Below, one piece after another: positions 26,501 through 38,235 of a DNA stretch of 64,000 nt. The stretch comes from Patagioenas fasciata. Taxonomy: Eukaryota > Chordata > Aves > Columbiformes > Columbidae. Numbering within the stretch: the first letter of the stretch is position 1; every line of letters begins with the position of its first letter. The position numbers were made by a program, and so were the translations under genes. The notes beneath the pieces were generated by a model that made no database searches, was not told the DNA's origin, and was given only the letters and a program-made list of their open reading frames with translations. The stretch covers positions 22,898,867 through 22,962,866 of the forward strand of contig NC_092525.1 in the NCBI RefSeq assembly GCF_037038585.1, in the 5' to 3' direction.

Positions 26501-29500
26501 TTGCCTTCCATCCTCTGAGGCTGGTTTTGTCTCTTGGTAGATGTAGCCTAGGAAATGGAATCGCAAAAGCGAATTCTTGTTCTTCCACATTGTTCATTTG
26601 CATTGTAACTTTTACCAGCCTTTTATTTGTATCAGATTAATTATTTGGGGACGGTACTGTAAAGCAGACTTGTGAAAGGATCTGTTTTATGGAAAAAACT
26701 TCCAAAAAAAGAGGATGTGTTGGCAGACCAAACAGCCACTAGGAAACCTGAAACTGCTTCTACCTAGTGGGGAAGCACATCCTTTAAATGAAAATTTCCA
26801 CCTGTGGCATGCACTTTCTTCCAGCGAAGCTGAATTAACCAGCAGTTTACTTGCTTATGAAGATTTTTGTTCTGATCAGCACATTTCATCTGACAATGTT
26901 TTATTGGTCTGAATTACTTCCCTGTTTATTGTTCCTTTGACATTTTCAGTTTGCTCCAGGAAATATGATGGTGAATGTTTGTGTCATTTGCAGAACAGGG
27001 AGAGAAAAAAACTTTTTATTAATTTTGATCTTATTGTCAATGAACAGGCAGGAAAAATCACGATGGGAAATCCTCCAGCAAGAGCAGCGGCTAATAGAAG
27101 AGAAGAATAAACGCAAGAAGGCACTCCTGGCCAGAGCTATTGCCGAGAGGTAAGGGGCTATGCTGCAGCATGGGCTGAGGAAGGGATTAATTTTTATCTG
27201 TAACCGGTTGCATATCTTCTATTTGAATTTCACTTTTTCCTTCTTTCTGTGCCCTGTACATACTGCTCCACAAGTGAGCAGCTGTGATTGAGATTTCCCT
27301 TTCATGACGAACTCGCCAAGAAGTTGTGACTAAACTTTTCACACTTCCAAAGCTGCAACTCTGCACGCAGATGGAAAAGTTATTACACTGTTCGAGAATT
27401 AGCTCAAGTCCTTGTGCCTCTTAATAAGAGCCCTTTGGGAAGTTGGGGTGCTCAGATGCTCATCCCTGTTCTGTTTCTGATTTATTTTCACTGGATTTAG
27501 GCAAAGTTTATTTGATTTCTAGCCTATGAAGGGAAACTATGGCTATTTCTATTTAGGCTTTTGACTCTTTCTTATTACTGTGTGAGAAGTGTTGAAAAGA
27601 GGATCAACTTAAGAAGGTACCATTTTACCTCTGGCTAATTAAAAATCGTAAAAATTCACATGTTCTTGCAGTTGTTATCTCTTGCTCTTCAGGAGCAGAC
27701 TTTAAGACTTGTACAGTGTTATCCACTGAGAGAGCTGAAGACTGTAGGGACGGCAGGTTTGTAGGGAAGGATATTGGAGCAGCTGATGACACTCGATCAA
27801 GGGAGATGTGAAGCTTTCAGGCTCACAGTGCTCTCCCAGACGTGTGTGATGTTCTGCCCATTAAAGCTCTTGAGTAGCACAGGTGGACATAGATTCTCTC
27901 TGAGGTTCTGAATATGTTGTTTTCTTTTGCCAGGCAGAGATAAAACACAAGTACCTTTGGTCTGAGCCACTGCAGGACAGCAGACCACCATGCTGGGTTC
28001 TTCCTCTTCTGTTCTTCCTCAACCAGAGCATGAGAGAGGAGGACTTGGAAGGTGATAGCTCAGGAGTTGTGTCTGACGTTCAAAGGCCTTCTTCAGGCTC
28101 CAAACAATACTACACGTTGTCTTTTTCTCTCCACCTGCATCAGCTGGTCTAATGAGAGGTGGTGTTGCTTCCTACAAATCTAGTCCTGCTTTCAAGTGCC
28201 TGCTTTGGGGTGTAAAGCAGTGGCTTAAAAGCACGGGCTTGCTGGTGGTGATGAATGACAGCAAAGTGGCCTGGTGTAAGAGCTTTTTGAAAGTTACTTA
28301 GCTTGCTGGGGAGTGAAATCCATCAAAGCTTGCTGCCCTTAGCAACATTTTGTTGTCAGAACTTAAGAATGAATAGGCTGAGTTGGAAAAGGTTACATAA
28401 GGCTTGATTGAAATCCTTTGTGTTTGATGTAAAACTTTCCATTGACTTCACTGGGATTTGACTGGGCCTTTTGGGAATAATTTTGAAAAATGGAAATCAA
28501 GCTTCAGTTAGGTGACTTTTTGGCCTCAACTAACTGGATTTCTTTGAAAGAGGATATTTGCAGGACTAAATACCCTTCCCCCTCTCGCTCCCCCCCCAAG
28601 CCATTTCCTGTTTCTTTACACTGAGAACTACTTAGATACAGCAGCTTCTTGTGTGTTTCCACAGTGAAGAAACACAATCCATTTTAGGCACTTTGATTAT
28701 AGTCATTACGTAATTTTGCTGTAGTCCTTTAATAGCAGACATTTTAAATCCCTGTGGATATTAAAAAATATCAAAAGTCTTAAACCGAAGAAGAAACTTT
28801 CTGAATAGCTGTTAAAAGAAGCGGGTTGCTCTGCAAATGAAATGGGGCCCATCATGCCAAGAAGAGAGGCTTGGGGAAAAAAAAAAATCCATCTTCCTTT
28901 TGCAGATCCAAAAGAACTCAAGCTGAAACAGCAAAACTAAAAAGGATTCAGAAGGAGTTACAAGCTCTGGATGACATGGTATCTGCTGACATTGGCATCC
29001 TGCGGAACCGCATTGATCAGGCCAGCCTGGACTACTCATACGCCCGGTAAGCGATGGACGGGGAGGAGGGAATAGCCCTGTCTGAGTAGAGGAATGAAAT
29101 GCTGTTTCCTGTCACCCAAGCAGTAATGGAGTTATGTCATTGCATTAATGTGTAGTTAAAGTGGTGACAGTCTGGAGGGCTTTCAAATCTTGAGGTAAAA
29201 GTGTGCTTTTTATTTCCCGATTTTTTCCCTTGGAATGTGGAAATTGAAGTAGGTTTTCTGATTCCAGACTCTGCTTTCCAGCTTTGTGCTGCCACGAGAC
29301 AGTGCTTTAGCTGTGCAGTTGTCCATAAGCCATGCTTTATTGTTTCAAGGTTGTTTATTTCTTCTCAAGGGGAAAGAGGTGGTTTTTTTTTAAAGTCCTA
29401 AAGTTAAAGTCCTTTTCAGGGAAACTTGCTTGTTGATGACAGCTCTGGTGCTGTTGGAATCAATGGGACCAATTAAGCTTAAAACATACAATACTGCTGA

Positions 29501-32153
29501 AGTGATTTTGGAACTGGAACCAAAAATTGAAGGAAAAAGCAAGCTTTCACCCTTCACAATGTGCCTTTAATCACTCTGGTTCCGATGAGTTCCTTAAATG
29601 CAAGAAATTAATTGGAACACCCTATTAGTTGTGGGTAAACCACAACATCAGTAGATAAACATCAGCATGTTTACGTAGCCATTTAATAAAATCGAAATGT
29701 TAGGTTGCGGTTTTTAGTTCATGATTCAGTGTGTTAAATGTGTATTTCTCCTTATGACTTCTGCTATACGTTGACCACAGGGCAATAAACGTAGTAATTA
29801 GTCTTTTAAAAAGTAGCAGTGGCAACTAAAAACTAAGGATTTTTTAATCTATAATTATAATTTGAAATATCAAAGATTAACTATAGTTTCAGTAGCTGAG
29901 TGCATATGAATACTGAATTTCATATCCTGAAGAGAAAAAACATTTCAGTCTGTTTTAGATTTAAGTCAGGTTTCTAAAACCATTAAATGCTCCAGGAAAT
30001 TTCCTTACCAAAATTTTGGTATATAATGTGTCTATTTGAAATGCTTACTGGCTAAAGAGTGCATAACATAAGTGTTTGATGTTTGGAAAGCAGTTTTTAA
30101 TGAAGATAACAAAAAGGGATGCTGGTAGGATGAAGGGGATAGACTTTACAGAATACTTAATGACTTTCATAAACTTAGTAAGTCTTCCTTTTTGTGAGGG
30201 AGGATTTGGAAATGTGAGTTACATACTTTCAGTGTCATAGATTTATGTGTTATGAGCCAAAGCTGTTTTACTTTTAAGTGATGTCTTTTTAAAGAATTTT
30301 TTAGTTCTTGCCTTATATATTAGGGCTAAAACACAAATAATTTCAGTGGGTCAAAAGGTGCACTATTAAATAGTCCTGAGCACATAGATAGTTAGAGGCA
30401 TTTGACAATTGCTGTGGAATGAAATTTTCGTACATATGATGTGAGAAATATGTGTGAATTCAGCCCAGAGGTTTAACTGTGGAGAAGTTTCCAGTGCAGC
30501 ATTAGTTTTTCCATTTCATATACCCGACCCAGGGAAATTTTGATGCCCACTTACATTTCCCTTACAGAAAAAGTCTTCTGCCCACTGCAGACAGAGCCTT
30601 TATGGCTGGGTCAAAGTTTTCTGATTATTATTTAAAGAAACATATTTGGGAAGGCTTTTCTGTGTCTGATTTCTTTCTCTCTCCCTGAGCAAATGTTTTC
30701 TCCTATCTTTCTCTCGCTTTGTTTAGCCAGAAATTCAAATCTGGCTTTATAAAACAGCTGGATTCTTTATTCAACCACCTTACTAATATTAGTTTTATGA
30801 ATGCTCGGTAAGGTACATTGTGTAGTCCGTCATTCTGGAAAACCCTTTGCATGGTCCTTTTCCTGATGAGCAGAATTACATCTACCTTCCTATTAATTAA
30901 ATCAGAATTAATATACAGATTCACTGAACGTAGTGGAAGATGCATCACTAATGTGGACACCAACCATTAAAGCACTAGATATCCCGGATGTGTTAACCTC
31001 AATAAATATTCAGAATATTTCCTTTTTGCTATATTTGTCATGACAGGAAGTTTGAATTGGCAGGAGGTGTGTGTCGAAGGGATGCTTACAATAAAATTCT
31101 ACATCTGTTGCCACGCAGAAGTTGTGATCGCTATTGATGTTGTATGCTGTGTCAATCTGTGCTGCTCCTGATTTTCAGAATGTATCTGGGTGACCAGAAG
31201 AGTACACTTCTAGAGCAGATCCGAATGTAAATGTGTGTGCCACCATTGCAGCATCTGTATCTGTTGGGTGGACAGTTGGCTTAGAAAAAACACAGAACTG
31301 TTTTGCAGTGTTTCAGTTCACTAGATAGGTGTTCATCACAAGTGTGGAAACACTACTATTTCTCATGGTTTCTTTCTGCTGCTAGTGATGCATCTCTTAA
31401 AACAAGCAGTAAAAATGCTTGATCATGATTCAATCTGTAGATTTCTAATGAACAAATTGAACTCTTGGAATACAGCAGTGATGGAGGCTAATATGTCAAG
31501 AGGAAAAGATTTGATCAATTCACGCTTATTTTCTTCCCTTTTACTAGCGTAGCAGCATGGTATGAATAGCTGGCATAATGCATTGCAGGGCATGTTGCAT
31601 GTCAGGGATGCTTAAAGTATCTGTCTGTCTGTCAGATTGTGAAGTGCTTTGAGAATTAACCCACTAGAGACGATGATGATTTTGCAGGAAACGGTATGAA
31701 AAGGCTGAGTCGGAGTATGTGGCAGCCAAGCTGGACCTCCAACACAAGACAGAGATTAAGGAGCACCTCACGGAGCACCTGTGCACCATCATACAGCAGA
31801 ATGAACTCCGCAAGGCCAGGAAGCTGGAGGAGTTAATGCAGCAGCTGGAAGTGGAGGCAGATGAGGAAAATCTGGAACTTGAGATAGAGGTGGAGCGGAT
31901 GCTGCAGCAGCAGGAGGCAGAAGCAGGGAGACAAGCCAGCCAGTCACACAGTCCTGCTGGGACAGCGAAGGAAATCCCCACTGCCGGTGTTACAGCGCGG
32001 GAGAGTGAGCATGCTAACCATGCTGTCGCTTCTCCTGCTAGTTCTGAACAGTTGGTTCACTCCGAAAACTCCGGTACCAAATCTTTCTCCAATATGGACA
32101 ACCAAACTCAAGCAGTGACTCCAGGAAGCCCCCCAGCTTGTTCTGGAACGTGA
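23385..32153 (+). CDS. GORAB: GORAB, golgin RAB6-interacting protein (5 coding exons, complete)
   Basis: This is the spliced coding region: join(23385-23448, 24402-24754, 27052-27149, 28906-29046, 31688-32153), 373 residues plus a TGA stop. The protein starts [19 protein letters not shown], matching the MAQGWAGFSEEELRRL start of the short human form. The N-terminal third (to about residue 130) is Pro/Gln-rich and probably disordered. From about residue 133 ([15 protein letters not shown]) to about 310 it is a highly charged coiled coil, including [20 protein letters not shown] and [16 protein letters not shown], which is nearly identical to mammalian GORAB; the C-terminal about 60 residues are divergent and low in complexity. 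Known biology: GORAB is a trans-Golgi golgin that binds RAB6 and SCYL1 and supports COPI recycling, and human loss causes gerodermia osteodysplastica. All splice sites are GT-AG and phases agree. The start has a strong context (GCCATGG). PRRX1 follows on the same strand, the conserved vertebrate order. Confidence 0.95.
23449..24401 (+). other. GORAB intron 1, C/T-skewed
   Basis: This 953-bp intron is strikingly pyrimidine-rich on the sense strand, especially from 23.55 to 24.18 kb. Loosely recurring CCCCTCAGTC/TTCAGCCCCTCC-like units suggest a decayed minisatellite. The skew removes stop codons and creates long spurious ORFs. The intron ends ATTGATAG before exon 2. Confidence 0.8.
24402..24754 (+). 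CDS. GORAB: GORAB coding exon 2
   Basis: This 353-nt exon continues from the split Gly codon (G|GT) and encodes about residues 22-139: [15 protein letters not shown], a [19 protein letters not shown] motif conserved with the mammalian REKALVEQSQKLGLQ, then a Pro/Gln-rich linker, ending [10 protein letters not shown] at the donor GTAAGT. The linker is predicted to be disordered and is the least conserved part apart from the C terminus. Confidence 0.93.
24755..27051 (+). other. GORAB intron 2
   Basis: A 2.3-kb intron with no recognisable gene or repeat. Short ORFs on both strands are shadows. It ends with TCAATGAACAGGCAG; using the nearer of the two AGs (27050-27051) keeps the reading frame, whereas the AG four bases upstream would shift it. 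Confidence 0.8.
27052..27149 (+). CDS. GORAB: GORAB coding exon 3
   Basis: This 98-nt exon encodes [19 protein letters not shown] followed by [13 protein letters not shown], the start of the coiled coil, nearly identical to mammalian GORAB. It ends in phase 2 (AG of an Arg codon) at donor GTAAGG. Confidence 0.95.
27150..28905 (+). other. GORAB intron 3
   Basis: A 1.76-kb intron without recognised repeats or genes. A short C-rich run lies near 28.58 kb. An exon-like block after TTGCTCTTCAG near 27.69 kb meets a stop within a few codons in the GORAB frame and was not called. Confidence 0.8.
28906..29046 (+). CDS. GORAB: GORAB coding exon 4
   Basis: This 141-nt exon (acceptor CTTTTGCAG) encodes [20 protein letters not shown] then [20 protein letters not shown] and SLDYSYA, the most conserved block of the protein and part of the coiled coil that carries Golgi/RAB6 interaction in the family. 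It ends in phase 2 (CG of an Arg codon) at donor GTAAGC. Confidence 0.96.
29047..31687 (+). other. GORAB intron 4
   Basis: A 2.64-kb AT-rich intron. It contains an in-phase cassette-exon candidate at 30727-30807 (listed separately). Antisense ORFs in this intron are unsupported. The intron ends GATTTTGCAG before exon 5. Confidence 0.8.
30727..30807 (+). CDS. GORAB: Candidate GORAB cassette exon (in frame, 27 residues)
   Basis: The 81-nt block is preceded by a long pyrimidine tract ending CTCGCTTTGTTTAG and followed by the donor GTAAGG. Entering in phase 2 from exon 4 it is open throughout ([10 protein letters not shown] ... NISFMNAR) and leaves in phase 2 for exon 5, so inclusion would add 27 residues between YAR and KRYEK without a frameshift. 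Its end (GCTCG then GTAAGG) mimics the end of exon 4 (GCCCG then GTAAGC). The canonical vertebrate protein joins exon 4 to exon 5 directly, so if real it is an alternative or lineage-specific exon. Chance opening over 27 codons is not rare, so transcript evidence decides. Confidence 0.3.
31688..32153 (+). CDS. GORAB: GORAB coding exon 5 (terminal)
   Basis: The last coding exon begins inside the split Arg codon (CG|G), continues [40 protein letters not shown] and [20 protein letters not shown], then a Gln/Glu-rich end of the coiled coil. The final about 60 residues (Ser/Thr/Pro/Ala-rich, ending SPPACSGT) are poorly conserved with mammals. The stop is TGA at 32151-32153. Confidence 0.95.
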
Positions 32154-32955
32154 CTACTACATTCGCATAAGCCAGCCAGTTATGGATAATATGCTCTCTG
32201 CAGGCTTGTGTGCTGTATGTTATACCTGGGTTTCTGCTGTGCCAGTAATATGCACTTCATTTCTCTTTAATATTGTTTTCAAATTTTAGAGGCTCTTTTT
32301 TTCAAAAGACTTTCATTTGGGGTTCTCCATCTGTCTTCATCATTCCGGTTTAAGTTCATGTTCTAACATCCAGCTCTTCATGGGGCTTTGTACCTTCCTG
32401 AAACAGGATACTTGGAAGTGAACAGTAGGGTTTTTCCAAAGGCTTTCGGCATATTGATATCACAGATACCTGTTCCAAGCAGTCTGCGAGAGATGCCTAT
32501 CTACAGGAGGAAACATCCCAACTTACTCTGCTTCTGAACACATTCTGTCCCCTGACAACTGCGATAGGATGTTTGTCTTCCTTTGTATCCATAAGGGATT
32601 AGTTTTCAATGGTTTTTAATCCTGTGAAACCCAAGTGCTTACTTTAATTATCTTCATAGGTTATACTCTTTCCTGTATCTGATTTAAAGGATATTTGCAT
32701 ATTGAGGCAGCTTGCAAAGTCGGTTGTAATATTTCCTATTTATCACTTTGCCTATTTCTTTCCTATCATACTGGATCACACAAAGCTATATATTGATAAC
32801 ATTGTTATCTATGAAATCACAGCACCTATGGTTTAGCAAAAACGATGGGTTAATGGGTTACAGTATAAGACAATGAAGAATGTATGATGTAGAAGTAGAA
32901 ACACACAAAAGAGACTATATTAAAATTAAAGCTGTTCCATTGCAAACATTTTTCT
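32154..32955 (+). other. GORAB 3' untranslated region (inferred)
   Basis: Noncoding sequence follows the GORAB stop with normal AT-rich 3' UTR composition up to a poly(A) signal pair near 32.92 kb. The extent is inferred from the first good signal plus downstream U/GU-rich sequence; alternative more distal sites are possible. Confidence 0.55.
32919..32930 (+). terminator. Probable GORAB polyadenylation signal
   Basis: Two overlapping-spaced ATTAAA hexamers (32919-32924 and 32925-32930) are followed within 15-40 bases by ATTTTTCTCTGTCTTGGTTG, a good U/GU-rich downstream element. ATTAAA is the commonest variant of AATAAA. Cleavage would be expected around 32945-32955. Confidence 0.55.
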
Positions 32956-35900
32956 CTGTCTTGGTTGCCTCAAAGTTCCAATAAGTAGGGGATCTCATAA
33001 TGAATAACCTCCACTGTATACTGGAAGTGAGCCTATTGTCTTATGATCTTCATTGCATTTTTTTGCCTGAAGAGTGGGTTTGTACCCGACAAGAAGCTCA
33101 GCTGTTTTGCTCTGTTGCTGTTAAAAGGCTTTAAAAAGCTATGCCAGGTGGAGAAAGTCTCAGGAATTCAAATAGAGGATGTAGAAAACCCCTCCCATAG
33201 ACCAATGCAGCTGCAAACTGGGGGGACAGCACTCACAGCTCTCCACTTTGGAATGGAGGAAAGCTGCTTTCATGATGGAAATGCTTTTTGTAAAGCCTGA
33301 CTGCAACAACATGTCAGTCAGAGTTTACGAATGAGTTACTGAATGACACCATCGAGTATGTAAATGGGAGACTGATTGTCTCTATGGCTTTAAGAGTGGA
33401 AAACGTGGCACTACATTTCATTTTTATTCTATTAATAAATCAGTACCTCTTCTGTGCAGTGTGTTTACTTTCAGTTGTGATATCTGATACTAATACACAT
33501 ATCCAAGACTTTTTCCACAGGAGGTGATAAATGACAATATCAGTTATGTCCTTTGGCAACTTTCCGCTGCGTGGAAGTAGAACCTCAAAAAAGGCTGTTC
33601 CAAAATATGAAAACTCATGAAGCAAACGCATGGCAGGATACAGCTTGGCAGGAATCTTTTCAACTAACCATGGCCCGAGACAGCAGTGGAAAATCTCCAC
33701 TGGTGCTTCCAGTACACAGGAGAAAGATGTATAAATGTTTCCTAGAGAGGCCACTCATATTCAGGGATTATTGCAGTTATAAAACTCACGTATGAAGCAT
33801 TGCTCTGCTGTTGCTGGTATGCTATGTTCTCTGTTATTTTCATGGAAGACCTGGCCTAGAAGCTGAAGACTTGATTGTATTGTGAGAAAATTGTGACTGA
33901 CTTCCTTTGCTTTGTCTGCAGTTGCAGAACAGCTTGTAGCAACCTGATTATGGTTTTCAAAACTAGATACCAGTAAGTGCAATAATCATTTAATTGTGCC
34001 ATTCTTGTTTCCAGCCTCTGCAGCTGTCCCCAGTTGCTCCTCAAGAGAATCTAAGTCCTAGTCTGTTCCTCATTACAGTTGTATTCAGCGCATCAGGGGA
34101 CATGCAGAAGAGCATCTGACAGAAGAGTGGAATTGTTTTGGTATTTACAGGAAGCACATGAATACCATTTTGCATATAATTTTTTGTTCTCTAGTAGGCT
34201 AAAATGTAGTTGAAATAGTTTTACTGATCGCACCTTGTTGTTACAGGTAAGATTATTGTTTGAACAGGCAAAAAATTATAAGTCCAAAAATGTTTTTGAC
34301 AACTACTTAAGAATATGAGTTTCCTAGAAGGAAACAAGTTTATATCCAACAAAATTACTCAAAAGCTGAAAAATTCCCGCGTGCCATCCTGATAGTGCTG
34401 GTGCTGTTTCTGCCTGCCAGGAAAATGCAGTTTGTTCTTTTACAAGGCCCTGATCACAGTTCGGGCCAGTTCCATCTGTCTCTGAATTCTGAGCTTGCAA
34501 AATGAAGTGAACTGGCTGGAAGCCACATGAAAACAGCCGTATGAAGTAACAATAGGCAGCCTAGCATTTGGTCGCTCTCTCTAGACAGGGAACCCAAGAG
34601 TTAAATTGTTTGATCTGAGTTACGAAGTCTTTCTCTGACGTGTGATATAAACCACTACCATGGTGTCAGTTCCACTTTGGAAGTTCGCAAATGTTTTGAT
34701 GGGTGCCAGTGTGCCGGTTTAACATTCCCCCTATGCTGGAGCCAAGCAGTCCGGTCCTAATTGTAACAACATGTGTGCTGGTCAGAAACGCTGGGAGATG
34801 ATTTTGGTGCAACAAAAAGGGTTGGTTTTTTTCCTTGTTTTTCCTTTAAGAAAAAAGAGCTGTTGGAATGGAGGCTCTTCAAGCAAAAGCCATTTCTGCC
34901 TTGTTGTAGTTGATGCATTTTATACTGTTTGGATCTGCTGTCACTAGAGTGCATAGAAGGCAGGTGCACTGTTCACTTAGCTGGCGCGTTGTATCTTCAG
35001 AAAAATGGAAAAACAAAAAGTTCAGCTTCAGCATAAATCAGGAATGGGCTGGGTGGGTAGATATTTAAGGGAAGGCCTCTTGCAGGCAGAGGTAGAAGTC
35101 TGAATGTGAAGCATGCTGGGGTTGAACACCCATGGCAGGGAAAACAGCAGTGTGTGATAGCTGACAGTAACTCTGCAGGGCTCATTGCAAGGGACTGGTG
35201 TTCTCCTATGGCAATTTACCCATTTCTGTGTTGGGCCACTGCATTACTATTATGAGAAGTGGAAAACACTGATAAATACCACTGTGAGAATGTTACAAAG
35301 TACAATGTAATTGCCCATGTTGCAGCTTGGCCAGGATGTTGGGATTAACACTCCCTCCTCTGTCAAGAAATGTTTAAATGAGCCCAGATGGTTATGGCTC
35401 AGCCTGGGGTTCCCATGGATGTCTAGTGCGCAGTGTAAAACACTTGGACAATCCCCAATCTGATTGTATATCCAGCCAGCTGAAGTTGGGCTCTCTAGAG
35501 GTTTCAGCTTAGGGTAGTTGTCTGGGGAGAGACTCAAGTTCTCTATCAGACATTCTTCTTCCTAAATACCTTCTGTGATTCAGTGGAGTCTTCCCTTGGA
35601 GCCTCTATCCCATCTAAACCGAATGAGGAAAAACTAGCGGGAGTAAAAAGTCATGACTGGCCTAGTGGCTGGGGGTATTGTGTTTCCTGACCAGCTGTAT
35701 TAAGAACATGCTAGAAAGGATTGCTTATGGGAAAGTTAGCCTGTTCTAGGGAAGTTCTGGAGTCAAAGAAAGGAGCAGAGCACTATCAGATTGTCTCCCA
35801 TGCTAGGATTCCCTCCATTATGCATTTTCTGCTTAGGACAGCAGGATCTATGGACTTTCTGTTCCTAAACACCCTTTTGCCAAAGTTCAAACTTGGATCA

Positions 35901-37986
35901 AAACCCCTGTGATACAGATTGTCCCGACCTGATGTCTGGTACCAGATGCCCCTTGTGTGGGATCTTTGAGCATCTGTGGGTCCTGGACTGAGTTTGGTAC
36001 TTGCCTGTGATTCTGTGTAGATACTCTGTCTTGGGTCTCTGTGCTCCGCTCTTGTGTGTGCTATAGCTGTGTATAAGGGTTCATGCAGTTGCTGAGAGCT
36101 AGATAATATTGTTCTGCAGGCCTCATCCAACCCAGAAATTGTATTTTCAACACTTTGGTATTATATCATGATCCCTTTGTGGAATTCTGTGGATATAAGC
36201 AGGTGTGGCATGCAAACGACAACGGGTTTGGCCAGTGGCAATGCAAACAGGGTGTAGGGGATGTGGGCTGGTATAATAGAAACCACATGCTTGTTAAGTG
36301 CCCTATTTAGGCTTGTCTGCATGGTCCTATTAAAGGGAGTGTTGGCTTCTTTGATGGGGCACGAGACTGATTTCCTTCATCATTCCCCCTGATTTATGTC
36401 CTAGCAGCAAACTTGTACATCAGTGGGGAAAGACAAGTAACAAGAGAAGTGAGCCAAGCCTCACCCCCTTAGCATGATAGGACATCAGATCGTTCAAATC
36501 CTTCCCTTTGGCAGCCTGTTAGTTACAGGGTTTAAATCATGCCTTTTAAGATGCAGGTATAGACACTAAAAAGCTTGGGCCTTTCTGAATTAGGGCCTGG
36601 ATTGTGTAGTAGAGTCATTTTCTCAATTAGCTAAACATAAATCAGTATAATGAGGCGCTTGAGAGCACTGGGCAGGTTTAGTACCTTGTCTGTTCTGCCT
36701 CTGTCCATACCACTCCCACCTGCTTGTTTGGCTGATTGGGCAGTGATTTTATTTTTCCACGCTGCTAGAGCTGAGCAGTGGGTTTTAGTGTCTGAACTTG
36801 TTTTCACACCTTGCAGATGTGTGTGAGAAGTGAGAACTGGGAGAAACTGCTCTTATGCAGTAAGTAAAGCAGCCTTCAGGTGTGGCAGGGGTCTGGCAGT
36901 CTCAGCACTCCATGTCACACCCTCCTTTAGAGGATGGGGACAGTGTCCAGGTGAATAGGCGATGATGGGTGGTGGCATGAGTGCAGAAAGTCTAGTGGCA
37001 GCAGGGATGCCATTCGATGTGATATCTGTGACTGGAAAGCATGTGTGGGGGCCCGGCACTGTGGTTGTACGCTAGAGCTGGGGAGCCAACCCATGGCTCC
37101 TTTTTCTGGGCTACACCATGTCAGGGCTGTGCTGTTTTCTGGAGACTGCTGGATAATTGAGTTGGGACAGGTTGCCCTGCAAGCCCAGTTCAGCCCAGTC
37201 CTCTGGTGGAGCACTGGGAGCCATTTGAGCAGGCTGTAAGAGAAAAGCTTGGACATTCCTCACAGCAAAGAATTAAACCCTAAGAGCTGGAATAATGCAT
37301 TTTGTGCCTTTTGATCCCATTGGAGTGGATATAAGTCATCCAGTATGAAAGCTGCAGTGCCAGGGACACATCTTCAGTCTCCTGCCTCTTGTAGAATGGG
37401 GGTGTGTGGAAAGACGGCTAAATGAAGGAACAGAACCACGGTTCACCAAGACCATGCATGGGCTGAAGCTGTGGCCTTCCCTGAGTCTGCTTTCAAGAGC
37501 TGGAGCACCCAGACCAACCTTAATTGCTCTGTGGGTAATAAAAGTGAAACATGGGTCATAAATAAATCCCTGAATGATGAGCCTCTTTAACTTTCCCTAT
37601 GCAGTGTTTCTTGCGTTTCTCTGAAGCAGCTGGCAGTGCTGGTGATGTATCTGAACCTATGACAATCTGGTGTGATCCTCTCATGCTCTTGTTATCAGTG
37701 CTGAATCCGACCCTTCAGACGTCTCTCTGACGTTTCTTTTCTCTTCAGTGTGTGGTAATCGGTCTTTGTTCTGGACTGCGGGCGGTCTCTGATGATGCAG
37801 GGCCACATGAGCCCAGGATCTTAGCCTGCTGGCTCCTTGGGAAGGCATTTCTCTGACCTTACTGTGGCTTGGGAACTCTCAGACAAATACTGCAATGAGT
37901 TTACAGGGGAACTGCAGCATTCAGGGTCTCTCTGACACACATCAGAAGCAGCTCCAAATGCTGATCTCATGTTGTTTCTGCATTAG

Positions 37987-38064
37987 TACCTGAATGTCCT
38001 GAAGGAGACACCATTGGATAATTTCACATACACAGCTTCCTTCTTCAAAGAGCCAGTAAAGGAG
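37987..38064 (+). other. Unassigned exon-like block
   Basis: A 78-nt open block lies between TGTTTCTGCATTAG and GAG then GTAAGA. It encodes 26 residues in phase 0 on both sides (starting YLNVLKETPLDNFTYTASFF). The composition is protein-like but I cannot place it in a family, and no partner exons with matching phase were recognised nearby. It could be a noncoding-RNA exon, a decayed gene remnant or chance. Confidence 0.2.
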
Positions 38065-38204
38065 GTAAGAGAACAAAGGACAGGGTCATTCCATGAATTT
38101 CAAGCTTAGCAATGTCATAAGGTGTCTTGCCTTATGACAACCAATATCAGGTGATGCCCTGGCTGAGCTGCAGTCATAAGATCCAGCAGCAACAGAAATA
38201 GAGA

Positions 38205-38235
38205 CCCTTTAGCTACCTACTGTGTAGCTAAAGGG
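38205..38235. repeat. Perfect 12-bp inverted repeat (hairpin)
   Basis: CCCTTTAGCTAC (38205-38216) and GTAGCTAAAGGG (38224-38235) are exact reverse complements around a 7-base loop. No transposon ends or tRNA-like features surround it. Confidence 0.85.

Noticed and set aside
30703-30963. 86-codon minus-strand frame in GORAB intron 4
   Set aside because: It is antisense to the cassette-exon candidate, AT-rich and unrecognised; the sense-strand splice pattern is the better explanation.
34715-34760. Possible LTR-like start (TGTGCCGGTTTAACA)
   Set aside because: No matching second LTR, primer-binding site, polypurine tract or retroviral coding sequence was seen nearby.
36480-36520. tRNA T-loop-like word (CGTTCAAATCC)
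   Set aside because: No matching acceptor stem, D-arm or anticodon arm could be formed upstream.
37750-37860. Weak resemblance to a flavin-monooxygenase nucleotide-binding segment (VVIG..SGL)
   Set aside because: FMO genes lie near PRRX1 in vertebrates, which made it tempting, but the glycine pattern is wrong, the frame ends quickly and no other FMO exon is present.
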